Position numbers and translations under genes: made by a program. Below, one piece after another: positions 20,301 through 29,495 of a stretch of DNA of 64,000 nt (the stretch's first letter is position 1; each line of letters opens with the position of its first letter). The stretch comes from Luteolibacter sp. GTDB lineage: Bacteria > Verrucomicrobiota > Verrucomicrobiia > Verrucomicrobiales > Akkermansiaceae. The DNA lies in the NCBI GenBank assembly GCA_030828305.1, contig JAURCU010000003.1, positions 1 to 64,000 on the forward strand, in the 5' to 3' direction. The notes under the pieces were generated by a model, which was not told the origin of the DNA, ran no database searches, and saw only the letters and a program-made list of their open reading frames with translations.

Positions 20301-23300
20301 AAATTTCAAAGGTGTTGATACCGGCGCGCAAATTGATCTGACCCTCAAGCTTATCAAGTTGCTCAGGATCGGTGATCGGGCGGCCGTTGACGGCAAGCAG
20401 GAACTCGGGCGTATGGCCGACTGAGGGGTGCGGCTTTTGGGTCGGCTTCCAGTTATCAAGCTCGAGTTTGAAATGGCGTGTGGTGTTGCTGGTCTCGTGG
20501 AAAAAAGCACGGAAGCGATAAATGACGTGAGAGTTGTGGTGGCGTTTGTGGCGCAGCCATTTCTCCTTTGCGTGGATGGAGGCTTTGAAGGCCTCTGAAA
20601 TGCCCATGACGTTCTCGGCTACACCGGCCTGGTTGCTCTGATTGATCCAACCGCGCTCGAGTTGGTGGCGGATTTCGCTGTAGCCATCATGGACCTTGCG
20701 GTTGTTGTTGTCATGATAGCGGTCGGTATCCTGCATGACAGTCACCGAGGGATGCCATGGCTTCTCTATGGCGATCTTGTTTTCGGGGAAGATGCCGATG
20801 GTAGTCATGTCATTGTGGCTCATGGCCGTTTGCAGCAGAAAGGATTGCAGCTTGGAGCCCGGCTCATTGGCGCTGATGGTCATCTTGCCCAGATCCACGC
20901 GGTCGTTGAGATCAACGGTGAGTTCGTAACCGCTGTTGTCCTTGTTGGCGATGGGGCGCCAGGCGGGGTAATCTTTCCTGGGGCTGATGACCATGTTGGG
21001 GTTGCGGCCCGGCTCGGAGTTGCGGGCCATGGCACGGGCACTCGCCCCGGTGGTGGGTATGCTGCCCTCGAACCAACCACTGTGGGTTTCTGTCTCCTTG
21101 AGGGTGACACTGCTGATGGAATCACCACTGGAGACAGCCACGCTTACTTGGAGTTCGTCGATGTCGGGGGTGCGGCTGCGGTCTTTGTCGACCACTCGGA
21201 TGTGGATGGGATTGCCGGGCTTGGCGATCTGCAAGATGTCCCGTTCGGCGCTTTTGATGGAGGGATCGATACCTTCACCCATGCTTGCGATGGCCTGAGC
21301 GGCGAGTTCTGCGCGAGCCGCGCCCTCAAGGTTGGTCGGCTGGCGCCTTTTGTTCGAGCCAATCTCCTCCATCACTTGCTGCATGTCGGCGCGGCGTTGT
21401 TCGGCTTCGCTGAGCAGTTTGCGCGCTGAGGCCATGAGGGTGGCGTCGGAAGCAATGCGGATGGGGCCTCCGCGTTTTTCCTCAAGGCCGTTCATTTTCT
21501 CACGAAAGCGCTCTGAGTAAGCGTAGAAGACTTGGTCATCCCCAATGACCTGCAAGATACCGTCATCGGGATTGGGTGCGCCGAGTTCGGTATCTACCTC
21601 ACCGCGGAACTTGGTTTTTTGGTCTCCGAACTGGCGCAGGAAGAATTGTTCGCGGTCACCCGAGGTGGCCCACACGACGACTTCGATTTCGGTGCCAGCA
21701 CCGGAAATGGCAAGAGTCGGGTCGGCAAGGGTCACCTTGAGGCGTTCACCGGGAACGATGTTCTGTTGGCTCGATGCCGAGCCGATCTCGAGCTCGGTGG
21801 CTTCCATCAATTTCTGGCGCTTGAGCTGTACTTTACCGAGCAGGATCTTGGCGTCCGGATGGTTGGGTTCGCGGGTGAAGATGGACTGGATGTCGTCGGC
21901 GCAGTCTTCGTATTCCTCGCGATCGAAGTTGACTTGGGCACGGGCGAAGCGGATGTCGCTCCAGAGGGTTGGGATACGCTCCATCTCGAGTTCGGTAAGC
22001 AGTTGCAGCGCACCATCGAAGTTCTTGGCAAGGCGATCCACACGCACGCGACGCAGTGCGGCGACATGGCGCACTGGCTCGTCTTTGTAGACTTCGTTCT
22101 TCTGGATCTTATTAAAGATCTCGCCGGCCTCGCGCAGTTGGCCGCGTTGAACGGCGATGTCACCGTAGGCAATTTCCACTTCACCCCTTTCAGATGGCCG
22201 GAGGCTGCTGCCCGCTTCGACAGTCCAGCTCAGCAACGACCTGATCAGCTCTTCCTGACGGTCACTATCGCGGGCCTGGATGGCACGGTCCAGCACCCAC
22301 ATCAAGAACGAGAAGGTCATCTCGCGGTGGATGGCGGTGAAGTTTTCCCAGTTGCCATCGATCAGCTCCCAGGCATTGTCGCGGTTTTCGGTCATCCATT
22401 CGGCCTGAGCAAGATAGACCGGATAATTGGTGTGGCTGGCGGGCACCGGAATTTCGACCAGACCCATCTGCAGGGCGGTCTTGCCGCGGATGGCTTTGAG
22501 CATGGGGAGGTCATCATCACGCTTGAACCAGGTGTGACCGCTGCGGTGGCGGGCGATGGTCTCAAGACCCATGCGGGCCAGGGCACTTGCAGTTTCGGGG
22601 TTATCCTCGGCCATGCGGCTTGCGAGTTGTTTGATCCGCTCGAAGGTGCGGTGATGGCGTTCGACATGGACCCACAGGTAGGCGGCGGTCTGAAGAATCA
22701 ATGCTGCATCGGTCTTGTCAGCGGCTGCCTGTAATTTGTTGCCGAAATTGGCGTCATCATCAGCGACGCTGAGTCGGGTGCGCGAGATCATTTCGGCAAG
22801 TGCGGTGATGAAGGCCGCATCTGCCCAGACCTCATCCTTGAGTTGGCCAAGTTGGGTCGTGCCGATGATCCGAATCCGATGGGGCGCATGAAGGGTTAGC
22901 TCTGTAGTGCTTTTGATGGCCTTGATCGCGTCTGCGGCTGGGCTCTCGGGAGTGAGAGCCAGCAAGTCCTTGCAGACCTCCTTGGCCGAACCAGCGAGCC
23001 GGATCTTTTGCTGGTTGGTATTGAGTCCTGCCGACGGGAAGCGCTGGATCATGCCGTAGTGGATGTATGCGGGCATGCCCTTCCACTGGGGTGACTTGAC
23101 GATCTGCGCGGCGAGGGTCTGCTGTTGTTCGAGGGTGTCGGGATGCTGGGCATTGATCCAGCTCATCACCAGCCAGGGCTCAAGTTGCTTGGAGGCAAGT
23201 CGACGCTGCACCGCCTTGGTTAGGGCGGGAAGCAGAGGGTGCGGTGAGGACAGGTGTTGGAGCTGTTTGCGGGTTCTGAGTTGCTCCACACCTCCGTGCA

Positions 23301-25029
23301 AATCCGCCATTCTCCAAAAGTAGGCATTGTAACGGCGGGGGGACAGGGTGCCGGCACGGTAATCGTAGAAACTCTTGCCACCATCCGTCAGAGGCTCATT
23401 AAGGAGTTTGCTGGAGAGCCAGCGTGCCTCGATTGAATCGTCAGCAAGCAGGATTTCCATGGCCTTGGGGGTGTGCTTGGCGAGCATGTAGGTTTGTCCG
23501 ACGACATCGGTGATGGACGGTTTTGCGGACTTGAGATCCTTCCACAAACGGTTGAATTCCTGCTCACGTTTGATGGCGGGCATGGCCTGCACCTTCTTTT
23601 CGTCCCCAATGAGTTGCTTGCGCAGCTCATCATTGAATCGCTTGATGGCCTGATCGCGCTTGGCATTGCCGCCGGGTCTGCCTGCCCAATGCCAGAGCTG
23701 GTCGGGAAGGATGTGGTTGATGTTGCGGTGTTCCAAGCGCCAGCCCTCGTGCTTGATAAGGTGGTCCATGGCCTTGTCGAAATCCTTGGATTCACCGGCG
23801 AAGGCCGTGGCGCGAATCGCAGCAGCATCAGGTGAGGGATTCTTGTCGAGTTTGGCAGAGAGTGCCTTGGCTTCCTCTGGAGTGAGTTTGGTCCAGTCGA
23901 AGCCGAGCTGCGGACCGAAAATCTGATTTACAAATTTCGGACTGTTGAGGGCGAGGGCACGGGACTCTTCAACGCTCAGAAGCGGTGCCTCACGGCCATA
24001 GTATTCATGTCTCCAAGTGTCGAGCAGGTGAAGTTGTTCGACATCACTCATGCGGGTCAGTGCCTCCTGGATGGGAGGCAGTTTTCCCTGGAGTTGATGC
24101 GACCAGTATTTCTTTATGTCGCCGCGGTAGTGCGGGCCTGTGCGACCACCTGCCCAGTCGGTCTGCACGTCAACGGCGTGGTGGGGGTATTTGGCAAGCA
24201 GTTGCTTGGCCATATTGATGGGGGCATCGACCTCCCTGTCATCGTTGCGCTCCAGGTTGTAGTGGATGCAAGCGGCCTGCCAAGCGATGAGCAGACGGAG
24301 TTCCTCATCGAGATGATTGATCTTAGCCAGTTGCGCCGTGCTCTCAACCAATTCGGCGGTGACTTGGCTGGGTCTGATGTCGAGTCGAATCTGATCGAGG
24401 GCATTGCTCAACCAGATCAGATCGTCCAGGTGAGAGAGCTCCAATTCATCTGCGCTCGCACCGGATGAGCCCACGGCCAGAAGATAGTCACTCATGCCCT
24501 GCAGATCACCACGTTGCTTGGACTGCTCGCAGAACCAGCCGCTGTATTGGCGGAAGCGTGGGCTGGGTGCCAGACGGATGGCCTCGCGGCGAAAAAAGGA
24601 GTAGGCGCCGTCATCGTCACGCAGTTGCGCGGTCAAAAGGTTGTGTAGGGCGGTGATGGCGTCGGCGGCATCGGTGGACTTGGGATCCGCCTTGCTCAGA
24701 AATTGCTGGTAAGCGGCGGCAGCTTCGCGCCAGTTACCACTCATTTCGGCGTTGCGGCCAAAAAGGTAGAGCAGATGCGGTTTTTCGGGCAGGTTGTGCT
24801 TGAGCCAGGATTCAGCAATCGCACCCGCTTGGGCAGGGGCCATCTGCTTGAGTCCGAGTTCAAGAAGTTTGATGATCTCATCCTCGGGCTGTTGCTCGAT
24901 GCCTTTGTTGAGCTTGGCTTTGAGAGCTTTGAAGTCCTCTTGTGCATGAATTTGAGCGCCGCCCAAGAGTAGCAGAGCAGTCATGCCGCTGAAGGCTCGG
25001 GAGAGGATTTTGGAAGGGGTGTGTTTCAC
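17338..25029 (-). CDS. Giant secreted TPR-like / beta-module protein (2563 aa), paralog of the adjacent 2472 aa protein
   Basis: Continuous ORF with signal peptide; architecture collinear with the 2472 aa protein; C-terminal TPR QYRIATVYEKLGEPEIAAQEYVKLAYKYPDSE. Confidence 0.88.
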   Translation of the reverse strand: MKHTPSKILSRAFSGMTALLLLGGAQIHAQEDFKALKAKLNKGIEQQPEDEIIKLLELGLKQMAPAQAGAIAESWLKHNLPEKPHLLYLFGRNAEMSGNWREAAAAYQQFLSKADPKSTDAADAITALHNLLTAQLRDDDGAYSFFRREAIRLAPSPRFRQYSGWFCEQSKQRGDLQGMSDYLLAVGSSGASADELELSHLDDLIWLSNALDQIRLDIRPSQVTAELVESTAQLAKINHLDEELRLLIAWQAACIHYNLERNDDREVDAPINMAKQLLAKYPHHAVDVQTDWAGGRTGPHYRGDIKKYWSHQLQGKLPPIQEALTRMSDVEQLHLLDTWRHEYYGREAPLLSVEESRALALNSPKFVNQIFGPQLGFDWTKLTPEEAKALSAKLDKNPSPDAAAIRATAFAGESKDFDKAMDHLIKHEGWRLEHRNINHILPDQLWHWAGRPGGNAKRDQAIKRFNDELRKQLIGDEKKVQAMPAIKREQEFNRLWKDLKSAKPSITDVVGQTYMLAKHTPKAMEILLADDSIEARWLSSKLLNEPLTDGGKSFYDYRAGTLSPRRYNAYFWRMADLHGGVEQLRTRKQLQHLSSPHPLLPALTKAVQRRLASKQLEPWLVMSWINAQHPDTLEQQQTLAAQIVKSPQWKGMPAYIHYGMIQRFPSAGLNTNQQKIRLAGSAKEVCKDLLALTPESPAADAIKAIKSTTELTLHAPHRIRIIGTTQLGQLKDEVWADAAFITALAEMISRTRLSVADDDANFGNKLQAAADKTDAALILQTAAYLWVHVERHHRTFERIKQLASRMAEDNPETASALARMGLETIARHRSGHTWFKRDDDLPMLKAIRGKTALQMGLVEIPVPASHTNYPVYLAQAEWMTENRDNAWELIDGNWENFTAIHREMTFSFLMWVLDRAIQARDSDRQEELIRSLLSWTVEAGSSLRPSERGEVEIAYGDIAVQRGQLREAGEIFNKIQKNEVYKDEPVRHVAALRRVRVDRLAKNFDGALQLLTELEMERIPTLWSDIRFARAQVNFDREEYEDCADDIQSIFTREPNHPDAKILLGKVQLKRQKLMEATELEIGSASSQQNIVPGERLKVTLADPTLAISGAGTEIEVVVWATSGDREQFFLRQFGDQKTKFRGEVDTELGAPNPDDGILQVIGDDQVFYAYSERFREKMNGLEEKRGGPIRIASDATLMASARKLLSEAEQRRADMQQVMEEIGSNKRRQPTNLEGAARAELAAQAIASMGEGIDPSIKSAERDILQIAKPGNPIHIRVVDKDRSRTPDIDELQVSVAVSSGDSISSVTLKETETHSGWFEGSIPTTGASARAMARNSEPGRNPNMVISPRKDYPAWRPIANKDNSGYELTVDLNDRVDLGKMTISANEPGSKLQSFLLQTAMSHNDMTTIGIFPENKIAIEKPWHPSVTVMQDTDRYHDNNNRKVHDGYSEIRHQLERGWINQSNQAGVAENVMGISEAFKASIHAKEKWLRHKRHHNSHVIYRFRAFFHETSNTTRHFKLELDNWKPTQKPHPSVGHTPEFLLAVNGRPITDPEQLDKLEGQINLRAGINTFEIWATGWDCMIGFGRNVKLYANTEDPEGWAEVTDSFFDPTTFPASSMDHRNGPATITANDDATSFDVNFAKNSKARLIRLVPIKTEGPVPEINKITLNQPDGGVVLPIAEDYAELNKNNTLEILTGDRIYVRYRDDRFVTPAKQRLERFLNVSFTDASIAFADMEPRLDGGSGEMKPYFEKLIRFEHGKPLDIAVNDADMDSTVQPDTIEVTLDNGSQKVTMTATETGDSTGTFKLRIVPVTGTPKEGQIQVAVGGTLTASYIDAENNRPGVPAERITQIGHAKFVEPGFIVSNAEVGPWQPLEEGQTAPLRTLHQGFEPYSTFDVDNPRAPSERILTRWQINHTPTPAEKLNDAATAVLGQPMFVEVVAPQYALGMNSKIQIYAQTESGRKAAGAVSGPFDTSVPGTIQLNADLSSISGMGLHHYFSTPTLQSYTANVPASVTTSTRGGNKSEPQYDRFFTALALIPGVLPEYGVLTIEEVKELNILNADSRSASQVVAGSNSLVVKPGEIIHIGFKYTDKSGQVKWLTTTAKATTHPAFDIMTEDYRDNITAAYAGEYLNLRVVDLGANVSDEHDTTNVLMQAKSGAKYMVILNETGPHTGIFKQSVKLSYAKDPSTLPEILDVAAEGFPVTYGDTVAARYTDRNGINTDVLQVSISKGADGMIAPFSKQYEDEVVAMRTQFSLAEAYLEMAKRHRLLGQKQKSELEYASAKLLLSKAMDQFTEADTRAHAEYLLGTLTLEEADAASDPEIKETRLRAALSRFMNVTGTYPNSLHASRAQYRIATVYEKLGEPEIAAQEYVKLAYKYPDSEYLATSMGKLGSHFLKKAAAYEAEAKPLLARGEQDKDAVFQGEVLQKLAEKEYIKTATIFGRLQERFPDNRLAGRAGIQAGQAFMRAKKWREAIAMFKRVIDEESYDGPEERAAGLFWSGMCYQEIRMEMAAYSAYKRLTYDFPESKWAGYARAKLSEERLLNLEEKLEIERLESGR

Positions 25030-25052
25030 AATGAAGATGCGTTAGATGGCAA

Positions 25053-27383
25053 TCAGTTGGAATCTTCGGATGCAGTCGATGGAGTGGGCGCTGCAGACTC
25101 GGCCTCAAGACCGGCGATACGCTTGCGGGCTTCGGCAACGTGCTCGCTGGTCGGGTAGTCGAAGATGAGCTGTTGCAGCTTGGCCTTGGCGGTCTCGTTG
25201 TCGCCCATGCGAAAGGCGACGTTGGCCCATAGCAGGAGCATCTCGTCGAGAAATTCGGCATCCGGGTAATCAGAGAACACGCTCTCCAATAGGTCTGAAG
25301 CCTGTGAGAAGTTGTCGGTATCCGCGTAGTGACGAATCACCCGGCCGAGCGCTTCAGCGGCAAATGAGCTTTCCGGATAGGTCTGAAAGGTCTTGCGGTA
25401 GGCGTTGATGGCAGGACTCATTCGGTTTTGAAGGGCGGTTTCCTTGCTCAAGCCGGCCACACCCCATTTGCTGTTATGTTCGTCGGATTCTTCCGTTTCA
25501 CGCACGGCCTGGTCCTGTAAGGCCACTCCGATACGGAACTGGGCTTCTGCGGCGGAGATTGGATTTTCAAGCGCGAGCACTTTCTGATAGACTTCCACTG
25601 CCTGAGTGTATTGGCCTTTGTCGGTGAGGCCGCGTCCGAGCGTCATCAGGGCCTGATCGGCAAGGACGGACTCGGGGTAGAGGCGGTTGAAGGCCAGGCA
25701 GGTGGCAGTGGCCGAGTCGAAGTCATCTTTGAGCAGTTCGCTCTCCCACTTGAGCTTGAAGGCTTGTTCCACCAGTTCACCGGGCAGGTCGTTGCGGTTA
25801 ATGATGATGGGGTTGATCTTGTCGAGTGCCTCGTTGGCGCGGCCATTGGCACGCTGATCGAGACCCATTTCCTTGTAGATTTGTCCCAGACCGACAAGAG
25901 CTTCTGCTTCCACGGATCCTTTGCGGGCTTTGAGCAGTTTCTCGAAGACCACGTGCTGGTCGGCCGTCACACCCGAGTTCACGGAACCGGAGACCTTGAC
26001 GGTGGCTTCGGTCTCGCGCGACTCATCTCCGTATAGGTGCACTTCGTCCGTGTAGCTTACGTAGAGTTCATCAAGCTCGTCACAGGTCAGCTTGTCGTCG
26101 TTGCTGTCGGCTTCCACGCCATCCACTACGGGAACGAGGTTGATCTTTCCGATGAATTGGCCGCTGCGCAGATTGGGGCCATCGCCGAATTCCTCGAGCT
26201 TGAGGGTGATCCGGTCACGCTCTTTCCAGCTGTCTTCTTCAGCTCCCTCGAGTTCGAAGATGTCGAGAAGATCGTCGGTTTCCGCTGCCTCAGCAGCCTC
26301 CACCTTGTAGCGCGAAACGATGGTGAGAATGACGCTTTCCGCCTGGTTGGACTTGTCCAGGTCTGCATCACGGAGAATGACGATCTGCGGTTGCCCAGGA
26401 TAAGCGATGTAGGATGGGGTGGAGTTGTCACCAAGATAAAAACCCACTGTGCCGGTGCTGACTGCGCGAACCTTGCCGGCACGTTTGATTCCCTTCTGAC
26501 CGTCGGAAGTGCTGTCATCTGTATAGACGACTTCGAGGGTGTCGCCGCCGATCATCTGAACAACTCCGTCATTGGCGACGGGAGCTCCCAACGCTGTGGG
26601 TGCGGATGCGAGCATTTCGTTGGGCTTGCCCGGCACAGGTACCCCGGTGATGATTTCAACATCGCCGCTGCTGACCCTGATTTCGGCCTGCACAGGAATG
26701 CCGAGCTTGCGCATGATGGGAATGTCGGCGTCCTCTATCTTGGAGTAGAAGCGCTGGCCGATCTCGATGCGGCCGAGTTCATCGCTCTCGCTGGTGCCGG
26801 CCTGGTCCACTTCGGTTCCGACCAGGGAGAGGGAGTCAATAGCCTTGCTCCAGTTCTTGAGCTGGTAGTGGCTCATGCCAATGTAAAAGTAGGCCATGTT
26901 GGCCCACTTGGTGCGACCGGCCACCTCAGTAAGGCGGCGAAACAGCGGGAAGCATGAGGCATATTGGCCGCTCTGGTAGTGGGTGAAGCCCGCTTGGAAG
27001 AGTGACTCGTGATAGAGCTCGGCCTGCTCGTTGCTGATTTTTTCACCCTGACCGGGTGCCAGCACCCTAGTTAGCAACATGAAGTGGCCAAGAGCCTCCT
27101 TGTTATTGCGCTGCTCGAGGTAGTGCTTGCCCATCGCGAGGTGCGATTTGTAGGCGATCATGCTGCCAGGGTTGTCACGGACAATGGTATTGAGCATCGC
27201 AATGCCGCGCTCGTATTGCTTGTAGTCCATCAACTCCAGCGCCTTGTCATAAAGATGCCGGGCCTGGCGATCTTCGGTCACGGCAACGCGTTGACGCTCG
27301 GACTCGCCTTGCTCCTGGGCGTGGAGTAGAGGAGAGATGAAGCACAGGGCCGTGGCTGCAATGATGGTTCGTTTGGGGTTCAT
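25053..27383 (-). CDS. Secreted TPR-like protein with one or more beta modules
   Basis: Start placed at MNPKRTIIAATALCFISPLLHAQEQ (signal peptide) rather than the track's 27503; TPR-like ends; internal VILRDADLDKSNQAES...SGQFIGKI module. Confidence 0.82.
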   Translation of the reverse strand: MNPKRTIIAATALCFISPLLHAQEQGESERQRVAVTEDRQARHLYDKALELMDYKQYERGIAMLNTIVRDNPGSMIAYKSHLAMGKHYLEQRNNKEALGHFMLLTRVLAPGQGEKISNEQAELYHESLFQAGFTHYQSGQYASCFPLFRRLTEVAGRTKWANMAYFYIGMSHYQLKNWSKAIDSLSLVGTEVDQAGTSESDELGRIEIGQRFYSKIEDADIPIMRKLGIPVQAEIRVSSGDVEIITGVPVPGKPNEMLASAPTALGAPVANDGVVQMIGGDTLEVVYTDDSTSDGQKGIKRAGKVRAVSTGTVGFYLGDNSTPSYIAYPGQPQIVILRDADLDKSNQAESVILTIVSRYKVEAAEAAETDDLLDIFELEGAEEDSWKERDRITLKLEEFGDGPNLRSGQFIGKINLVPVVDGVEADSNDDKLTCDELDELYVSYTDEVHLYGDESRETEATVKVSGSVNSGVTADQHVVFEKLLKARKGSVEAEALVGLGQIYKEMGLDQRANGRANEALDKINPIIINRNDLPGELVEQAFKLKWESELLKDDFDSATATCLAFNRLYPESVLADQALMTLGRGLTDKGQYTQAVEVYQKVLALENPISAAEAQFRIGVALQDQAVRETEESDEHNSKWGVAGLSKETALQNRMSPAINAYRKTFQTYPESSFAAEALGRVIRHYADTDNFSQASDLLESVFSDYPDAEFLDEMLLLWANVAFRMGDNETAKAKLQQLIFDYPTSEHVAEARKRIAGLEAESAAPTPSTASEDSN

Positions 27384-27474
27384 GAAGTTGGTGGTGTGGG
27401 TAAGAGTATGATGAAGAATGTCTTTGGCTGCACCCAAGGTGGAATGGTCGCCGGGTGAAAATGTCTTTTGCGGA

Positions 27475-29235
27475 TCAATCTTCCGCCTCGGATTGCCCGC
27501 CAATCAGGGCCACTCCGTATTGTTCGAGGCGGTTGTGAGCCTCGCTCTGCCATCGACCGCTCTTGCTGTAGCGTTTGAGTACTAGCCGCAGTTGGTCGAC
27601 TTCGCGCGACTTGTCTCCGGCTGCACGATGAATGTCTGCGATGCGCAGGCAGGCTTGGGCCGCAGTGTCGCCTCCGATGGATTCGAGTTCGCGCACGGTC
27701 TCGATTGCTTTGGGCCAGTTCTTCATTGCCTGCAGACAGTCGGCAACGCGCCAGGTGGAGTCAGGTTGCTTGTTGGCCGTGCGATAGGCTTTGATGGCTT
27801 CCTCGTAGCGACCCAGTTTCTGAAGCAACTCGGCTTCACGCCATGTGAGGGCAACAGTGGCGTATTTTGGAGATTTTCTCAGAGCAGGAACCTGAGCGAG
27901 AGCTTTCTCCTGATAGTCTCGGTTGCGGTCGGCGCCGGCACTGTAATAGTCGAAGCGGCATTTGATGGCGAATGTCTTGTCCTTGATGCGCTCGAAGTAG
28001 CGCAGTATTTCCTCCTCGGTCTGGAGGCGGGCGGCCATGACGGCTACCTGATTGATTTGCTCATCGCTGGCATCCTGCAGTTTGATGGTGCGCAGCAGTG
28101 AGAGGATATCCTCATGCAGGCCGAGTGGGTGCCAGAGCCGATGCATGAGGTCGATCTTCTGCTTTATGTCCATGGCGGAGATCATCGGGCGACCATGCTG
28201 GGCGAAGAAAGCGGCGCGTTGCTTCTTGTCACTCAACCAACTGCACCATTTGATCACCCGGCCAATATCCTTGGTTTTGGAAGCAAACTGCTTGTCCATG
28301 CGCTCTCTCCAGACTTTTGCGTCTTTGTCGTGGATCAGCATGGCATCGCACCATTGCTTGCGAAGCTCGTCGTTTTCCGGGAACTTTGCACCCAATTTTG
28401 CAGTCCAGTAGGCGCAGGCCTTTTCCCGTAATTGCGTCTCATTGGCTTGCATCGCCACATTCAGAATGTCGAACCAGTATCTTGGTTCCTCATCGGCAGT
28501 TTTATTGGCTTGGTGGTGACCGAACCCGGTGGTGGCCTCATAGAATTCCGAGAGCTTCTCGTGACTCGGGCGGCGTACGCTGTAGTGAAAAATCACCGCA
28601 GCGCGGGCCAATCTGGCGGCGTCCCTGTTGCTCTGCGCAAAATTCACGGCGGTGCGCCAATGGTAATCCGTAGCTTCATCGTGGCGGCCGAGTTTTTCCA
28701 TGGCCTTGCCGAGGTGGGTGAGAGCCGTGCCCGAGTTGGGTTGTGCCACATAGTCGTCGTCCTTGACCATTTTGGCCCAGACGGCGGTTTGCTTGTCCTC
28801 ATCGCCATTCTGGCCATGACATTGGCCGATATGGAAAAGTGCGGCGGCGGCATAGCGGACCGAATCGGGGAAGTAGTCGACGACATCCTGATAGGACTGA
28901 ATCGCGGCATTGCGTTTCTCGAGCATGTGCAGGCAGCGGCCCATGCGCAGCAAGATATAGGGCATTGCCTTGCTCTTGGGGAATTCGAAGGAATACGCCT
29001 TGTAGGCAGCGGCAGCTCCCTTGTAGTCCTTTTTGTTGTAGAGCTTGTCCGCATCCTCGAGGTTGAGTGCCTCGAAAGTGTCCAGCTTCTTGTAAGCATC
29101 CGCGGGAAATGTGATTTCATCGCCGGCCTGTTGAGCTTGTGCGTGTGGTAATGATGCACAAAATATCATGCACAAGAGCCCCAGGAGAGGCAGGACGACG
29201 GCTCGCAATGGGAGCCCGTGTGAGGCATCGGACAT
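27475..29235 (-). CDS. Secreted TPR-like protein, first gene of the block
   Basis: Start placed at MSDASHGLPLRAVVLPLLGLLCMIFCASLPHAQAQ (signal peptide); TPR helices (GAAAAYKAYSFEFPKSKAMPYILLRMGRCLHMLEKRNAAIQSYQDVVDYFP). Confidence 0.82.
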   Translation of the reverse strand: MSDASHGLPLRAVVLPLLGLLCMIFCASLPHAQAQQAGDEITFPADAYKKLDTFEALNLEDADKLYNKKDYKGAAAAYKAYSFEFPKSKAMPYILLRMGRCLHMLEKRNAAIQSYQDVVDYFPDSVRYAAAALFHIGQCHGQNGDEDKQTAVWAKMVKDDDYVAQPNSGTALTHLGKAMEKLGRHDEATDYHWRTAVNFAQSNRDAARLARAAVIFHYSVRRPSHEKLSEFYEATTGFGHHQANKTADEEPRYWFDILNVAMQANETQLREKACAYWTAKLGAKFPENDELRKQWCDAMLIHDKDAKVWRERMDKQFASKTKDIGRVIKWCSWLSDKKQRAAFFAQHGRPMISAMDIKQKIDLMHRLWHPLGLHEDILSLLRTIKLQDASDEQINQVAVMAARLQTEEEILRYFERIKDKTFAIKCRFDYYSAGADRNRDYQEKALAQVPALRKSPKYATVALTWREAELLQKLGRYEEAIKAYRTANKQPDSTWRVADCLQAMKNWPKAIETVRELESIGGDTAAQACLRIADIHRAAGDKSREVDQLRLVLKRYSKSGRWQSEAHNRLEQYGVALIGGQSEAED

Positions 29236-29390
29236 GGTTGGATTTTGGCGTGACGGGTCAGATTTGACAGATTTGCGGGTCGAGGGATAGGACGGACCCG
29301 CAATGATTATTCTTAGACAAGGAGCACAGATCCCAGCGAAACCCATGCAACCAGTCAACTACGCAGTCAGCCGGAATGTCTTTCAGATCC

Positions 29391-29495
29391 TTGATCGGGT
29401 TTGCGCTTGAGCCCGTATCAATTTGTTGAGTGTCTCCGGGGGTGGATTCTCCCCTTGAACTGGCGGCCATCCCGCCGGACACTGCCAGGGGGCAG
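29391..29495 (+). other. Structured 5' leader of trpB (several inverted repeats), function unknown
   Basis: TTGATCGGGTT/AGCCCGTATCAA (29391-29421); AGTGTC/GACACT (29429-29434 / 29478-29483) enclosing GGGG/CCCC and GGCGG/CCGCC hairpins; CTGCC/GGCAG (29482-29495). Confidence 0.45.

Noticed and set aside
9731-24972. Many long plus-strand ORFs (e.g. 15785-17041, 418 aa; 21532-22734, 400 aa; 11075-11827) opposite the giant genes
   Set aside because: They lie fully antisense to coherent TPR/beta-module proteins, show low-complexity, non-family-like sequence, and fit codon-bias shadow ORFs.
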